Counted from the stretch's first letter, positions 17,743 to 25,964 are shown. The stretch: 64,000 nucleotides of DNA from Burkholderia sp. Ac-20365 (GCF_017104715.1 NZ_JAAGPI010000006.1:186001-250000); one strand, 5' to 3'. The notes: generated from the letters alone by a model not told the origin. Made by a program: numbers and translations.

Positions 17743-18540
17743 ATGAAACGGTTATCCCTGTCTCATCTGACTGTCCTCGATGTAGGCCCGCCGCATCTCA
17801 TTTCGCTCGCTGCCAAGGCGGGATTTCGTGCGGTGGGTATTCGTCTGTGTGCTCCGATGCCCGGCGGCGTGGCGTACCCGTTGCGCGCCGGATCGCCGGA
17901 GCTGCGCGAAACGCGGCGTCTGATGGATGCGCACGACGTGGCGGTATCGGATATCGAAGTGGTTCGCATTGCACCGGATACGCGTGCGAGCGACTACGCC
18001 GAAGCGTTCGAAGCGGGCGCCGAGCTTGGCGCGCAACGCGTATGCATCAACATCGACGACGCGGAACGCGCAAGAGTCATCGATCGCTTTGGAGAGCTTT
18101 GTGACCTTGCCGAGCCGTTCGGTCTCGCGCTGGACGTCGAGTTCATGGTGTGGCGTCCTGTCGCGCGGCTCGAAGATGCCGCGAGTGTCGTGAAGGCGGT
18201 TCGCAAACCGAATGCCTTCGTTCTCGTCGATGCACTGCATCTGGCGCGCTCTGGCGGGACGGTCGCATCGGTCGAGGCGCTCGATCCTGCGCTGATCGGC
18301 AGCGTGCAGCTTTGCGATGCGCCGCTTGCATCGCCGCCGCCTGCGGGAATCATCGACGAAGCGCGCGGCAACCGGCTCTTGCCGGGCGAAGGTGAATTGC
18401 CTTTGAGAGAGTTGCTCGCTGTGCTTCCCAACGACGTGCCGCTATTTGCCGAAGTGCCGCTCGCACGCGAACCGGATTCGATGAAACGGGCAAGTCTCGT
18501 TCGACAGGCCACCGAGCGGTTAATACGCGAAAGCGCCTAG
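17743..18540 (+). CDS. TIM-barrel sugar isomerase/epimerase-family protein (AP endonuclease 2 fold)
   Basis: 265 residues. The pattern of the xylose-isomerase-like TIM barrel is visible: the LAAKAGFRAVGIRL start, acidic metal ligands in LALDVEFMVWRP and FVLVDALHLARSG, and a terminal LFAEVPLAREPDSMKRA. Related enzymes include hydroxypyruvate isomerase, inosose dehydratase and 3-dehydroshikimate dehydratase; these cannot be told apart here. It is cotranscribed with the SDR and the MHS transporter. Confidence 0.8.
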   Translation: MKRLSLSHLTVLDVGPPHLISLAAKAGFRAVGIRLCAPMPGGVAYPLRAGSPELRETRRLMDAHDVAVSDIEVVRIAPDTRASDYAEAFEAGAELGAQRVCINIDDAERARVIDRFGELCDLAEPFGLALDVEFMVWRPVARLEDAASVVKAVRKPNAFVLVDALHLARSGGTVASVEALDPALIGSVQLCDAPLASPPPAGIIDEARGNRLLPGEGELPLRELLAVLPNDVPLFAEVPLAREPDSMKRASLVRQATERLIRESA

Positions 18541-18579
18541 CGGCCTCATACATTCCTAAACAAATATTCGGAGACAAAC

Positions 18580-19938
18580 ATGACGACTGACGCAATGCGA
18601 AATGGCGCTGCCCCGGCGCTTGCTGCCGCCACCGGCGGGCGGCACGCGAGAAAAGCGGCCATTGCAGGGTGGATCGGCAGCGCACTCGAGTACTACGACT
18701 TCTTTATTTACGGCACGGTCGCTGCGCTCGTATTTCCGCGCATCTTCTTTCCGCCGGGCGACATGGCTGCCGCAACACTCGCATCGATGGCGACCTTCGG
18801 CGTCGCGTATGCAGCCCGTCCGCTTGGCTCGTTCCTGATGGGGCACTACGGCGACCGTCTTGGCCGCAAGGTGGTGATGGTCGGCACGTTGCTGCTGATG
18901 GGTCTGTCGACGTTCCTCGTCGGCTGCCTGCCGAGCTTTCAGAGTGCGGGATTACTCGCGCCCGCGTTGCTCGTCGTACTGCGTATTCTGCAAGGCATCT
19001 CCGCAGCCGGTGAGCAGGCGGGCGCGAATTCGATGTCATTCGAACATGCGCCTGCGGACCGTCGCGGGTATTACACGAGCTGGACATTGAGCGGGACGCA
19101 AGGCGGCCAGGTGCTTGCGCCAGCTGTCGTACTGCCGCTCGCCGCTTTGCTGTCGGAAGACCAGCTGTTGTCGTGGGGCTGGCGGGTGCCATTCTGGCTG
19201 AGTGCGTTGGTCGTGATCGTCGGCTTCATCGTGCGTTCGCGTCTGGAGGAAACGCCTGCTTTCCAGAGCGAAGCGTCACATGGCGAAGTGCCGAGGGCGC
19301 CGCTCAAGACGCTTCTCACCAGTTATCGCAAGGAACTGTTTCAGGTATTTTTCGCGGCGCTCATCTCGTCGATCGGCACGACCTTCGCCGTGTTTTCCCT
19401 GTCCTTTTCCCGCACGATGGAGCATCACGTCAGCACGTCGACGATGCTGTGGACGGCCGTGATCGCCAACCTGATCGCGGTGTTCATTATCCCCGTCTAT
19501 GCGAGTCTGTCGGACCGGATCGGGCGGCGTCCTGTGTTCATCACGGGCAACATTTTCTGCGCAATCGGTGTTGCGGTTTTTCTCTGGTCGATCACGACGG
19601 GAAGCGACAGTCTGGTGCTCTTCACGGGCGTGATGCTCGGCGGCATTGTCTTCAGTATTACCAACGCGGTCTGGCCGGCCACTTACGCCGAGCGGTTTCC
19701 AACCCAGGTCCGTCTGTCGGGAATGGCGATTGGTACGCAATTTGGCTTCGCGGTGGCGGGCTTTGCGCCGCTCATTGAAACGGCGTTGATCGGCAGATTC
19801 GGCACCGCGCCGTGGATGCTGCCGGCAGCGTTCGCCGCGTTCGTCTGCCTGCTGTCCGCTGTGTCGATCTACGCGATGCGGGAAACCTACAACGTTCCGC
19901 TCGAGCGACTTGGACTTCGCGAAGGGCGGACGCGTTGA
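18580..19938 (+). CDS. MFS transporter of the metabolite:H+ symporter (MHS) family
   Basis: 452 residues with 12 predicted membrane helices. The first helix WIGSALEYYDFFIYGTVAALVFP is the MHS hallmark shared with KgtP, ShiA and ProP. The cytoplasmic loop 2-3 motif is GHYGDRLGRKVVM, and SLSDRIGRRPVF matches its second-half counterpart. It imports a carboxylate or betaine-type solute with protons across the inner membrane. CGGAGACAAAC serves as RBS. It closes the LysR-flanked SDR/TIM operon. Confidence 0.9.
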   Translation: MTTDAMRNGAAPALAAATGGRHARKAAIAGWIGSALEYYDFFIYGTVAALVFPRIFFPPGDMAAATLASMATFGVAYAARPLGSFLMGHYGDRLGRKVVMVGTLLLMGLSTFLVGCLPSFQSAGLLAPALLVVLRILQGISAAGEQAGANSMSFEHAPADRRGYYTSWTLSGTQGGQVLAPAVVLPLAALLSEDQLLSWGWRVPFWLSALVVIVGFIVRSRLEETPAFQSEASHGEVPRAPLKTLLTSYRKELFQVFFAALISSIGTTFAVFSLSFSRTMEHHVSTSTMLWTAVIANLIAVFIIPVYASLSDRIGRRPVFITGNIFCAIGVAVFLWSITTGSDSLVLFTGVMLGGIVFSITNAVWPATYAERFPTQVRLSGMAIGTQFGFAVAGFAPLIETALIGRFGTAPWMLPAAFAAFVCLLSAVSIYAMRETYNVPLERLGLREGRTR

Positions 19939-19997
19939 AAGTTCGATGGTGAGTGGGTGTGATGCATGCGAATGCTCGTGCAAATAGTCTTGCGATT

Positions 19998-20017
19998 CGC
20001 ACGGCATTCGCCGTGCG
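19998..20017. terminator. Hairpin after the MHS transporter gene
   Basis: CGCACGGC and GCCGTGCG are perfect 8-bp arms around the loop ATTC. The hairpin lies 60 bp after the transporter stop and before the convergent gene ending at 20073. There is no T-run, so it is only a possible terminator. Confidence 0.45.
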
Positions 20018-20072
20018 TCATCTACCGCACCCACTGCCTGGATATAGCGCAATACGTGGCCGAATTTGTCAA

Positions 20073-20384
20073 TCAGCTACGTTTTCCTTTGAGCGTAAAA
20101 GGCGCCAGCAAGGAATCGATATCGAGCTGATGTCCTTGAAAAAGCAGCAGTCGCGCATGAAGCACCGTATTTTCAAGAACCAGCTTTGCGGTGCTCAGCA
20201 GATACAGCGCGTGCACGTCGGAAGTGGACATGCCTGATTCCACGTTGTGATGGCGTTCAACGAGCGAACTGACGATGAGGCGTCTGAGTTCCTGCTCTCC
20301 AAATGGCAGGTCTGCGTAGTCGATGGGATCTTCTGCTTCTACTTCTCTGAGCATGTCGACAAGCGTTTCGGTACTCACTTCCAT
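20073..20384 (-). CDS. Conserved hypothetical protein, 103 aa
   Basis: I do not recognise this protein. It has 103 residues with a very strong RBS (GGGGAGGACTC) before ATG 20384. It is acidic at the start (MEVSTETLVDMLREVEAEDP) and predicted mostly helical, with no membrane segment or signal. It ends in a basic tail (LKGKRS). It lies 116 bp downstream of the short H-NS-like gene on the same strand, so the two may be cotranscribed. The function is unknown. Confidence 0.7.
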   Translation of the reverse strand: MEVSTETLVDMLREVEAEDPIDYADLPFGEQELRRLIVSSLVERHHNVESGMSTSDVHALYLLSTAKLVLENTVLHARLLLFQGHQLDIDSLLAPFTLKGKRS

Positions 20385-20500
20385 GAGTCCTCCCCGGGAC
20401 GAAGATCAAGGTCGGCGTGGCCAACAAACCCCAACAAATCTCTTCCTGCGCCCACAGATTACTCATTCAATTTAGTGCAGTCCAGCGGAGAACGGCCGTT

Positions 20501-20851
20501 TCATTGGGTGCGATGCGCGGATTGGGAAGCTGCCAGCCGGCTGCCTGCGAACGGATCCTGGCTCCAGTCGACCTTCGACGGCGATTCCGGTTCCGTTTGC
20601 TGTTCCTTTTGCGCCGCGCGGCCCACGGCAAAATGGTCAATTGATTGCCCCGCGCTGATGGCCTGCTTCAGCCATTGGGGCATCTCGCCTTCGCCCGACC
20701 AGATTTCTCCCGTGGCGCTGCGATAGCGCGCCGATTTCTGCCGGATTTGATCTTCGGCAATTGCGGCGGCGAGATCGTCGAGTTCAATTCCGACCTCAGC
20801 CATTCTTCTGCGCAGATAGGCGACCATACTGTCGCGCTTTCTCTCATCCAT
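20501..20851 (-). CDS. Short H-NS-family protein with acidic DNA-contact loop
   Basis: 116 residues from ATG 20851 (MDERKRDSM), chosen because GGGGAAATTTC lies before it. The middle matches the H-NS C-terminal domain: YRSATGEIWSGEGEMPQWL lines up with YRDPKTGATWTGHGRAPAW of the divergent neighbour. The usual basic loop between the two glycine positions (GRGR-like) is here GEGE. An N-terminal helix (LRRRMAEVGIELDDLAAAI) matches the second part of the H-NS oligomerisation region, but the first coiled coil is missing. It could be an H-NS antagonist or partner rather than a DNA binder (inference). Confidence 0.8.
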   Translation of the reverse strand: MDERKRDSMVAYLRRRMAEVGIELDDLAAAIAEDQIRQKSARYRSATGEIWSGEGEMPQWLKQAISAGQSIDHFAVGRAAQKEQQTEPESPSKVDWSQDPFAGSRLAASQSAHRTQ

Positions 20852-21027
20852 GAAATTTCCCCGTTTTACGATTTGCGCCCTCGGACGCGTCACTGTGCGA
20901 GCGCAAGCCCTGTGCCTTGAGATTATCACTCTCGATTCGATGTTGCTAATAAGGTCTTTCGCACTATCGCCTATTTGCACGGTTATATGGCATAGTGCCG
21001 CCAACACTAATCATAGGGAGGAATAGT

Positions 21028-21855
21028 ATGGCAACACTCGAGAAGGTTCAGGCGCAAATCGCCAAACTTCAGGCTCAGGCGGAAGCGCTGGCTGCAAAGC
21101 AGTCGTCCGGCGTCATCGCGAAGATCCGCGAGATTATGGATAAGCATGGTTTGACCACTGCCGATATCGAAGCGCATATCGGCGGCGCGAAGAAGCGCGG
21201 TCGCAAGCCGGGCGTGAAGGCCGCGCTCAAGGCTGCAGTCAAGGCGTCTGCGTCGGTCGCGAAGTATCGTGATCCGAAAACCGGCGCCACCTGGACCGGC
21301 CACGGCCGTGCGCCTGCGTGGATTGCCAGCGCGAAGGATCGCAACAAGTTTCTGGTTGAAGGCGCTGCTTCTGCTCCGGCGCCTGCTGGCAAGAAGGTCG
21401 CTGAGGCCGCTAAGGCCACTAAAGTCGCAAAGGTTGCGAAAGCCGGAAAGGCAGTGAAAGTCGCAAAGGCAGGCAACTATGTGCGTGGCCCGCAAGCGCC
21501 CAAGTACCGCGACCCGAAAAGCGGTGCGACGTGGAGCGGCCGTGGACCGGCACCCGCATGGCTCGCTGGCGCCAAAGACCGTACGAAGTTTCTGATCGAA
21601 GGCGCGACGGAAAACACGGCGCAGCCGAAGGCCGCTGCTGCAAAGAAGGCAGCAGCGCCGACCGGTAAAGCGGCTGCGGCGAAAAAGCCGGCCGCCCGGA
21701 AGCGTGCTGTGAAGAAGGCCGCGGCGCCCGCCACGAAGGCGCCTGCGAAGAAGGCGGCGACCCGGAAGGTCGCGGCAAAGAAGGTAAGCGTCGGCACGGA
21801 AAGCGCGGCTCCCGCGGTTGCGCCTGAAGCGACGAACGCGCCGGTCTCCGCGTAA
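21028..21855 (+). CDS. H-NS-family nucleoid protein with two DNA-binding domains and histone H1-like tail
   Basis: 275 residues after GGGAGGAATAGT. An N-terminal coiled coil (residues 1-50) is followed by an AT-hook-like patch KKRGRKPG (55-62). Two copies of the H-NS DNA-binding domain follow at about 79-112 (KYRDPKTGATWTGHGRAPAW) and 159-192 (KYRDPKSGATWSGRGPAPAW). They are joined by a lysine/alanine/valine linker (AKATKVAKVAKAGKAVKVAK). The last 80 residues are an AAKK/KKAA-rich, histone H1-like tail. Ordinary H-NS proteins have one domain and about 100-135 residues. The protein probably compacts DNA and silences AT-rich genes. It is divergent from the short H-NS-like gene. Confidence 0.92.
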   Translation: MATLEKVQAQIAKLQAQAEALAAKQSSGVIAKIREIMDKHGLTTADIEAHIGGAKKRGRKPGVKAALKAAVKASASVAKYRDPKTGATWTGHGRAPAWIASAKDRNKFLVEGAASAPAPAGKKVAEAAKATKVAKVAKAGKAVKVAKAGNYVRGPQAPKYRDPKSGATWSGRGPAPAWLAGAKDRTKFLIEGATENTAQPKAAAAKKAAAPTGKAAAAKKPAARKRAVKKAAAPATKAPAKKAATRKVAAKKVSVGTESAAPAVAPEATNAPVSA

Positions 21856-21868
21856 CGGAAACCGTCGT

Positions 21869-21896
21869 TCAAGCGGGACCGACGTGTCCCGCTTGA
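21869..21896 (+). terminator. Strong hairpin after the long H-NS gene
   Basis: TCAAGCGGGAC and GTCCCGCTTGA are perfect 11-bp arms around a 6-base loop, 13 bp after the stop codon. No T-run follows, so it may terminate weakly or stabilise the mRNA 3' end. Confidence 0.55.
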
Positions 21897-21943
21897 CTCC
21901 ATGTGGGCTTGAAAAGCCTGTTCGGATCCCCCCGACCGAGCCC

Positions 21944-21965
21944 GTTGCCGCTCATAAGCGGCAAC
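21944..21965 (-). terminator. Hairpin at the 3' end of the SDR gene
   Basis: GTTGCCGCT and AGCGGCAAC form a perfect 9-bp stem with loop CATA. It begins 9 bp beyond the stop of the minus-strand SDR at 21975. No T-run follows. Confidence 0.5.
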
Positions 21966-21974
21966 GCAAAGCGC

Positions 21975-22721
21975 TCAGCCAGCGGCAAACATATCGTTGA
22001 ACTCGTTGACCCATGCGTGCTCGCCCGGGCCAGGATTGGCTCGCATCGCGACAGCCGGGCCCACGAGAATCTCATTCGCATCAGTACCCAATTGCTCGAT
22101 TGCGCCTTCGATAAACGTATCGAGCGGCATCGCGCGTTCTTCTTCCGTGCTGTTCAGCAACTCGGTGCGAACCCACGGCGGCGCGATTTCGATGAAGGAA
22201 ACGTTGCTGTCCCGCAGCAGATAGCGTTGCGACAACGTGTACGAATGTAACGCGGCCTTCGTCGAACTATAGACGGCAGCAATCGCGAGCGGCACGAAAC
22301 CCAGCACCGACGTCACATTGGCGACCACGGCATCGTCGCGGGTCTTCAGATGTTCGATCAGCGCGGACGTCATGCGGATCGGCCCGAGCAGGTTCGTGTC
22401 GACCGTCGTGCGCAGCAGATCGTCGTCGACGGGGCCTTGCGCGCCGTCGGGATACATCACTCCCGCGTTATTGATCAGCACGTTGAGGTCGGGATACTCC
22501 GCGATCAGCTTCGCGGCCACGGCCTGCACGTCTGAAGGATCCGTCATGTCGAGCGATACCGCGCGCATGCCGGGATTCGCGTCGATGGTCGCCTGCAGGC
22601 GCTCCGCGCGCCGGCCCGAAATGATCACCTTGTTGCCGCGTTTGTGAAGCGCTTCGGCGAGACCGCGGCCAATGCCCGAGCCGCCGCCCGTGATGAAGAT
22701 CGTGTTGCCAGTGAGTTTCAT
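21975..22721 (-). CDS. SDR-family oxidoreductase (DltE-like)
   Basis: 248 residues. GGGSGIG binds the cofactor and NNAG is intact. The catalytic residues are S in NVTSVLGFVP and Y/K in YSSTKAAL. The segment LSQRYLLRDSNVSFIEIAPPWVRTELLN matches the DltE-type SDRs often found beside TetR regulators. It is the second gene of a two-gene operon with the SnoaL-like protein (30 bp upstream), probably repressed by the divergent TetR. The substrate is unknown. Confidence 0.88.
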   Translation of the reverse strand: MKLTGNTIFITGGGSGIGRGLAEALHKRGNKVIISGRRAERLQATIDANPGMRAVSLDMTDPSDVQAVAAKLIAEYPDLNVLINNAGVMYPDGAQGPVDDDLLRTTVDTNLLGPIRMTSALIEHLKTRDDAVVANVTSVLGFVPLAIAAVYSSTKAALHSYTLSQRYLLRDSNVSFIEIAPPWVRTELLNSTEEERAMPLDTFIEGAIEQLGTDANEILVGPAVAMRANPGPGEHAWVNEFNDMFAAG

Positions 22722-22751
22722 GATTGATTCGCCTTGAAGTGGAGGATGTCG

Positions 22752-23153
22752 TTAGTCCGGGAACCGGTTGCCGAACATCGGCAGGCCGCTTTTCGATTCG
22801 GACTGGGTGGCTTCGTCCTGCAGCACGTCCCAATGCTCGGCGAGTACGCCGTTTTCGATGCGCAGGATGTCGGCGGCAATCCATGCGACGGGGCGCCCGT
22901 GGCCGGAAAAGCGGCCGTGCACGATCACATGGTCGCCATCGGCGACGATCACGCCGGGTTCGTATCGCAAGGTGGGAGGCAGCGTTTTGATCAGATTGAA
23001 CAGGCCGTCGCGGCCGGGCTCGATATGCGCGCTGTGCTGGATGTAGCCGGGCGACCAGAAGCGCTCTGCGGCGGCGTAATCGCGCTGGTTGAAAAGCGTG
23101 TCGAATGCCTCTAGCACGAGGGCCTTGTTGGCGTCTGCCGTCGTATTGGTCAT
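22752..23153 (-). CDS. SnoaL/NTF2-like fold protein
   Basis: 133 residues of the SnoaL-like polyketide-cyclase/NTF2 fold. It has the N-terminal helix ALVLEAFDTLFNQRDYAAAERFWSPGYIQHS and the sheet GDHVIVHGRFSGHGR, closing with IENGVLAEHWDVLQD. The YIQHS and EHWD residues are typical pocket positions. Such proteins are stress- or catabolism-associated and of unclear activity. AGGAAATATTC is the RBS. It is the first gene of the TetR-divergent operon. Confidence 0.85.
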   Translation of the reverse strand: MTNTTADANKALVLEAFDTLFNQRDYAAAERFWSPGYIQHSAHIEPGRDGLFNLIKTLPPTLRYEPGVIVADGDHVIVHGRFSGHGRPVAWIAADILRIENGVLAEHWDVLQDEATQSESKSGLPMFGNRFPD

Positions 23154-23192
23154 GAATATTTCCTGTCCAGATTGAAGGGTTCACCGAAAACA

Positions 23193-23254
23193 CAATGGTG
23201 ACTGACATTGAGTTTGGTTGATCGTCCGCGAGATGTCAATGGTGGTCACCATTG
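23193..23254. promoter_or_regulatory. Twin palindromic operators between the SnoaL and TetR genes
   Basis: Site O2 (23237-23254) reads CAATGGTGGTCACCATTG, with perfect 8-bp arms around GT. Site O1 (23193-23210) reads CAATGGTGACTGACATTG, the same left arm with a degenerate right arm. The centres are 44 bp apart, about four helical turns. They lie in the 167-bp divergent intergenic region, where a TetR dimer would repress both directions. Confidence 0.75.
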
Positions 23255-23320
23255 TATTTTTCGAAGGACGCTATAATTGCGGCAACAAACTGGGCGACAA
23301 GCGCGTGGGAGCATCGAACG

Positions 23321-23950
23321 ATGGGAGTCTCGAAACAGCAGGCGGAAGAGAACCGCAAGGCCATCATTGCGGCGTCGGAGAAATTATTCCGTGAACATGG
23401 GATAGACGGCGTGGGCCTGAGCGCGCTGATGAAGGCGGCGGGCTTTACACAAGGCGGCTTCTACAACCACTTCGAATCGAAGGAAGCGCTTGCGGCCGAG
23501 GTCGTGGCGAGCGCGATGGACAAGGCCAACCGCGACCTGAAGGACGCGATCGCCGCGCCCATCAAGCGGGGCGGCAACCGCTTGAAACGGCAGGTCGATT
23601 TCTATCTGTCCGGCACGCATTGCGGCGATATCGAACAGGGCTGCGCCGTCGCCGGACTGACCGCCGACGTTCGCCGGCTCGGCACGGAAGCGCAAACGCA
23701 CTTTGCAAGCGGACTGGAAACGATGTTCGACACGTTGACGGCGCTCGTCGTCGAACAGCGCGAAGAAGGCATGGATGCGGATGAAGCGCGGCGCGAAGCG
23801 ATTGCGTTCTACAGCGAGATGGTCGGTGCGCTGATTCTGTCGCGGGCGGTCGGCGGCGCGGATCCACGTCTGGGCGAGGAAATACTGAAGGCGAGCCGGC
23901 AGACGCTGCTGAAGAATTTCGCGCTGGAAGGCGGGCAGGGCAAGCGCTGA
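23321..23950 (+). CDS. TetR-family transcriptional regulator
   Basis: 209 residues from ATG 23321 (MGVSKQQAEENRKAI). The helix-turn-helix is GVGLSALMKAAGFTQGGFYNHFESKEALAAEV, the standard TetR recognition region. The C-terminal part, with GTHCGDIEQGCAVAGLTADV, is the YxaF/LmrA-like ligand domain. An in-frame extension back to 23252 runs through the operator and was rejected. The divergent SnoaL/SDR operon and the twin palindromes in between point to local repression and autoregulation. Confidence 0.92.
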   Translation: MGVSKQQAEENRKAIIAASEKLFREHGIDGVGLSALMKAAGFTQGGFYNHFESKEALAAEVVASAMDKANRDLKDAIAAPIKRGGNRLKRQVDFYLSGTHCGDIEQGCAVAGLTADVRRLGTEAQTHFASGLETMFDTLTALVVEQREEGMDADEARREAIAFYSEMVGALILSRAVGGADPRLGEEILKASRQTLLKNFALEGGQGKR

Positions 23951-24088
23951 CGTACGCGGTGCGTGCCCGGCAATCGTGCGGTAAAGCCTTCCGGGGTAGT
24001 ATCGCGGCATGCGCGGACGGGACGCGTCGTACCTGAAGACCTGCCTGCGGCAAACCCGCCGCCCCTGCACCTATAGCGAGATCGCTTC

Positions 24089-24994
24089 ATGGACTATGTC
24101 GAGAGCCTGCGCGTGTTCCGGTCGGTAGTGGAGTTGAAGAGCTTCGCGCGCGCGGCGGACATGCACGGGCTGGCGAGGCCGGCGGTATCGCGGGCGGTTT
24201 CGGCGCTGGAGGAGCGCGTCGGCTGCAGGTTGCTGCATCGAACCACGCGGCAGGTGTCGCTCACCGAGGCCGCGGAACGGTTCTACGAAGGCTGCGTGCG
24301 CATTCTCGACGATCTGGACGCCCTCGAAGCCGACGTCGGCAACCAGACGCGCGAGGCGGGCGGCGTGCTGCGCCTCGTCGCGCACACGACGTCGACGATG
24401 GAGCGGCTCGTTCCGTTGATCGCCGAATTCAAACTCGCGCATCCGAAAATCACACTCGACGTCACGCTGACGGAACGTCCCGTCGACCTCGTCGCGGACG
24501 GCTACGATCTCGGCATCGTCGTGCCTTATATGCTGACGAGCGAAACGGCCGTGGTGCGCTTGCTCGAACGCATTCCCGTGATCCTCGTCGCGTCGCCGCA
24601 GTACTTGCAGCGAACGCCTGCGCCGAATCATCCGTCGGAGCTGGCGAATCATCAGTTCGTGGCGATGTCGCCGTCGCTGCGGCGCCCGAGCGTCAGCTTT
24701 CGGGTCGGCAGCGAAGAACTGACGATTCCCCTTCACTTCGACATGTCATCGAACAGCCCCGCGTTCAACCGCGAAATGGTGCTGCGCGGATTCGGCATTG
24801 GCATCGTGCCTGTCGCGCTGATCGAAAAGGAACTGGCATCGGGCAAGCTCGTACGACTGCTCGCCGGTTTCGAACTGGTTGACATCGGCATCGAGATCCG
24901 CCTCGCGTATAGCAACCGGACGCTGCTGCCCGCCAAGGTCCGCGCGTTCATCGATCACGCGATCGAATTCTTCGAGCGCACCGCGCCGCGCTGA
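24089..24994 (+). CDS. LysR-family transcriptional regulator
   Basis: 301 residues, starting MDYVESLRVFRSVVELKSF. The HTH segment is ARAADMHGLARPAVSRAVSALEERVGCRLLHRTTRQVSLT, of the AaeR/DsdC-like group with a short RTTR motif. The effector domain covers residues 90-290. There is no divergent or cotranscribed target within 130 bp on either side, so its target is unclear; the TetR gene upstream is on the same strand. Confidence 0.9.
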   Translation: MDYVESLRVFRSVVELKSFARAADMHGLARPAVSRAVSALEERVGCRLLHRTTRQVSLTEAAERFYEGCVRILDDLDALEADVGNQTREAGGVLRLVAHTTSTMERLVPLIAEFKLAHPKITLDVTLTERPVDLVADGYDLGIVVPYMLTSETAVVRLLERIPVILVASPQYLQRTPAPNHPSELANHQFVAMSPSLRRPSVSFRVGSEELTIPLHFDMSSNSPAFNREMVLRGFGIGIVPVALIEKELASGKLVRLLAGFELVDIGIEIRLAYSNRTLLPAKVRAFIDHAIEFFERTAPR

Positions 24995-25153
24995 AGGGGC
25001 GCCACGCTCGCCATCCCGGTCCAATTGATGCGTCTGACGGCAACAGTCTGATGACGCGCCGGGCATCGCTTCCCGCACGTCGTTTGGCTATTCTGTGCGC
25101 ATGCACTTTCGAGTGTGTTTTCTGAAGTTCAGCGTTATCAGAACAGGTGTCAG

Positions 25154-25405
25154 ATGCACGTATTCATGTCTTTTGTCATTGTTGCTATGGGTGTGACGGT
25201 GTATTTCACGCCGTCGATGATCGCCCGCCGCAGGATGAAGCAGGAAGCGGCCCGGGTTCTCCTCCTCAATCTGTTCCTCGGATGGACCATCGCGGGCTGG
25301 ATCGCGGCGCTGAGCTGGGCGACGAAATCATTCGACGTCGATTTGCGCAGCGCGGAGAACGCGGCACGGTTGCAGCGCCGCGCGCTGGAGTCGGAGCGCC
25401 GCTGA
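25154..25405 (+). CDS. Small membrane protein of the superinfection-immunity family
   Basis: 83 residues from ATG 25154. Two membrane helices are visible: residues 3-22, ending YFTPSMIARRR, and 34-57 (VLLLNLFLGWTIAGWIAALSWA). The LLNLFLGWTxxGWxxALxWA string is the hallmark of the family named after phage T4 Imm, which blocks DNA entry of superinfecting phage. Most chromosomal members have no proven role. A charged tail follows. An upstream ATG at 25115 lacks an RBS. Confidence 0.75.
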   Translation: MHVFMSFVIVAMGVTVYFTPSMIARRRMKQEAARVLLLNLFLGWTIAGWIAALSWATKSFDVDLRSAENAARLQRRALESERR

Positions 25406-25493
25406 GAGTAGCCTGCCAGCGGGCTGGCTTCACGTTAAATATTAAGGATGCCAAATATAAATAGAAAACGGTATCGCAGACTATCCCGTAGAA

Positions 25494-25928
25494 ATGAATC
25501 CATTTTCATCCGAAACCGATGACTGCTTCGCCGTGCGCCAGGCAGCGCGGCATATTTCGAAGCTGTACGAACGCCATCTTTCCAAGGTCGGCATTACGCC
25601 GACCCAGTTCAGCATCCTGAGCATGCTGGATCGCAATCCGAAAGCAACCATGGTCCAGCTGGCCGACGCGCTGGTGATGGACCGCACCACGCTCGTGCGC
25701 ATCCTGAAGCCGCTGCTGCGCGACGGCCTCGTGGTCGCGCCCGCCGAAGAGCGGCTCAATCGACGTCTGCGCCTCATGCTCACCGAAAAGGGCCGTGAAC
25801 GTCTCGAGCAGGCGACCGCTCACTGGCACGCGGCGCAGGCGAACTTCGAACTCATCTTTGGCCGCGAGCAGGCCGTGCATTTGCGCAACGAACTGTTCCG
25901 CATCACGCGCGACGTGCCCAGCGTCTGA
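25494..25928 (+). CDS. MarR-family transcriptional regulator
   Basis: 144 residues. The winged helix spans residues 40-100 (TPTQFSILSMLDRNPKATMVQLADALVMDRTTLVRILKPLLRDGLV), and the wing PAEERLNRRLRLMLTEKGRE is basic. MarR dimers repress until a phenolic or drug ligand binds. It sits 97 bp upstream of the efflux operon in the same direction, with a palindrome (25965-25980) in between. It is therefore almost certainly the pump's local repressor. It resembles the EmrR-type arrangement. Confidence 0.93.
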   Translation: MNPFSSETDDCFAVRQAARHISKLYERHLSKVGITPTQFSILSMLDRNPKATMVQLADALVMDRTTLVRILKPLLRDGLVVAPAEERLNRRLRLMLTEKGRERLEQATAHWHAAQANFELIFGREQAVHLRNELFRITRDVPSV

Positions 25929-25964
25929 TAACAGCAAGGCAACAAACTGATGCATTCCCGCGCA

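Noticed and set aside
25154..25405. A prophage or defence island around the superinfection-immunity-like gene
   Set aside because: No integrase, phage structural gene, restriction or toxin gene is within reach; the flanks are ordinary LysR and MarR genes.
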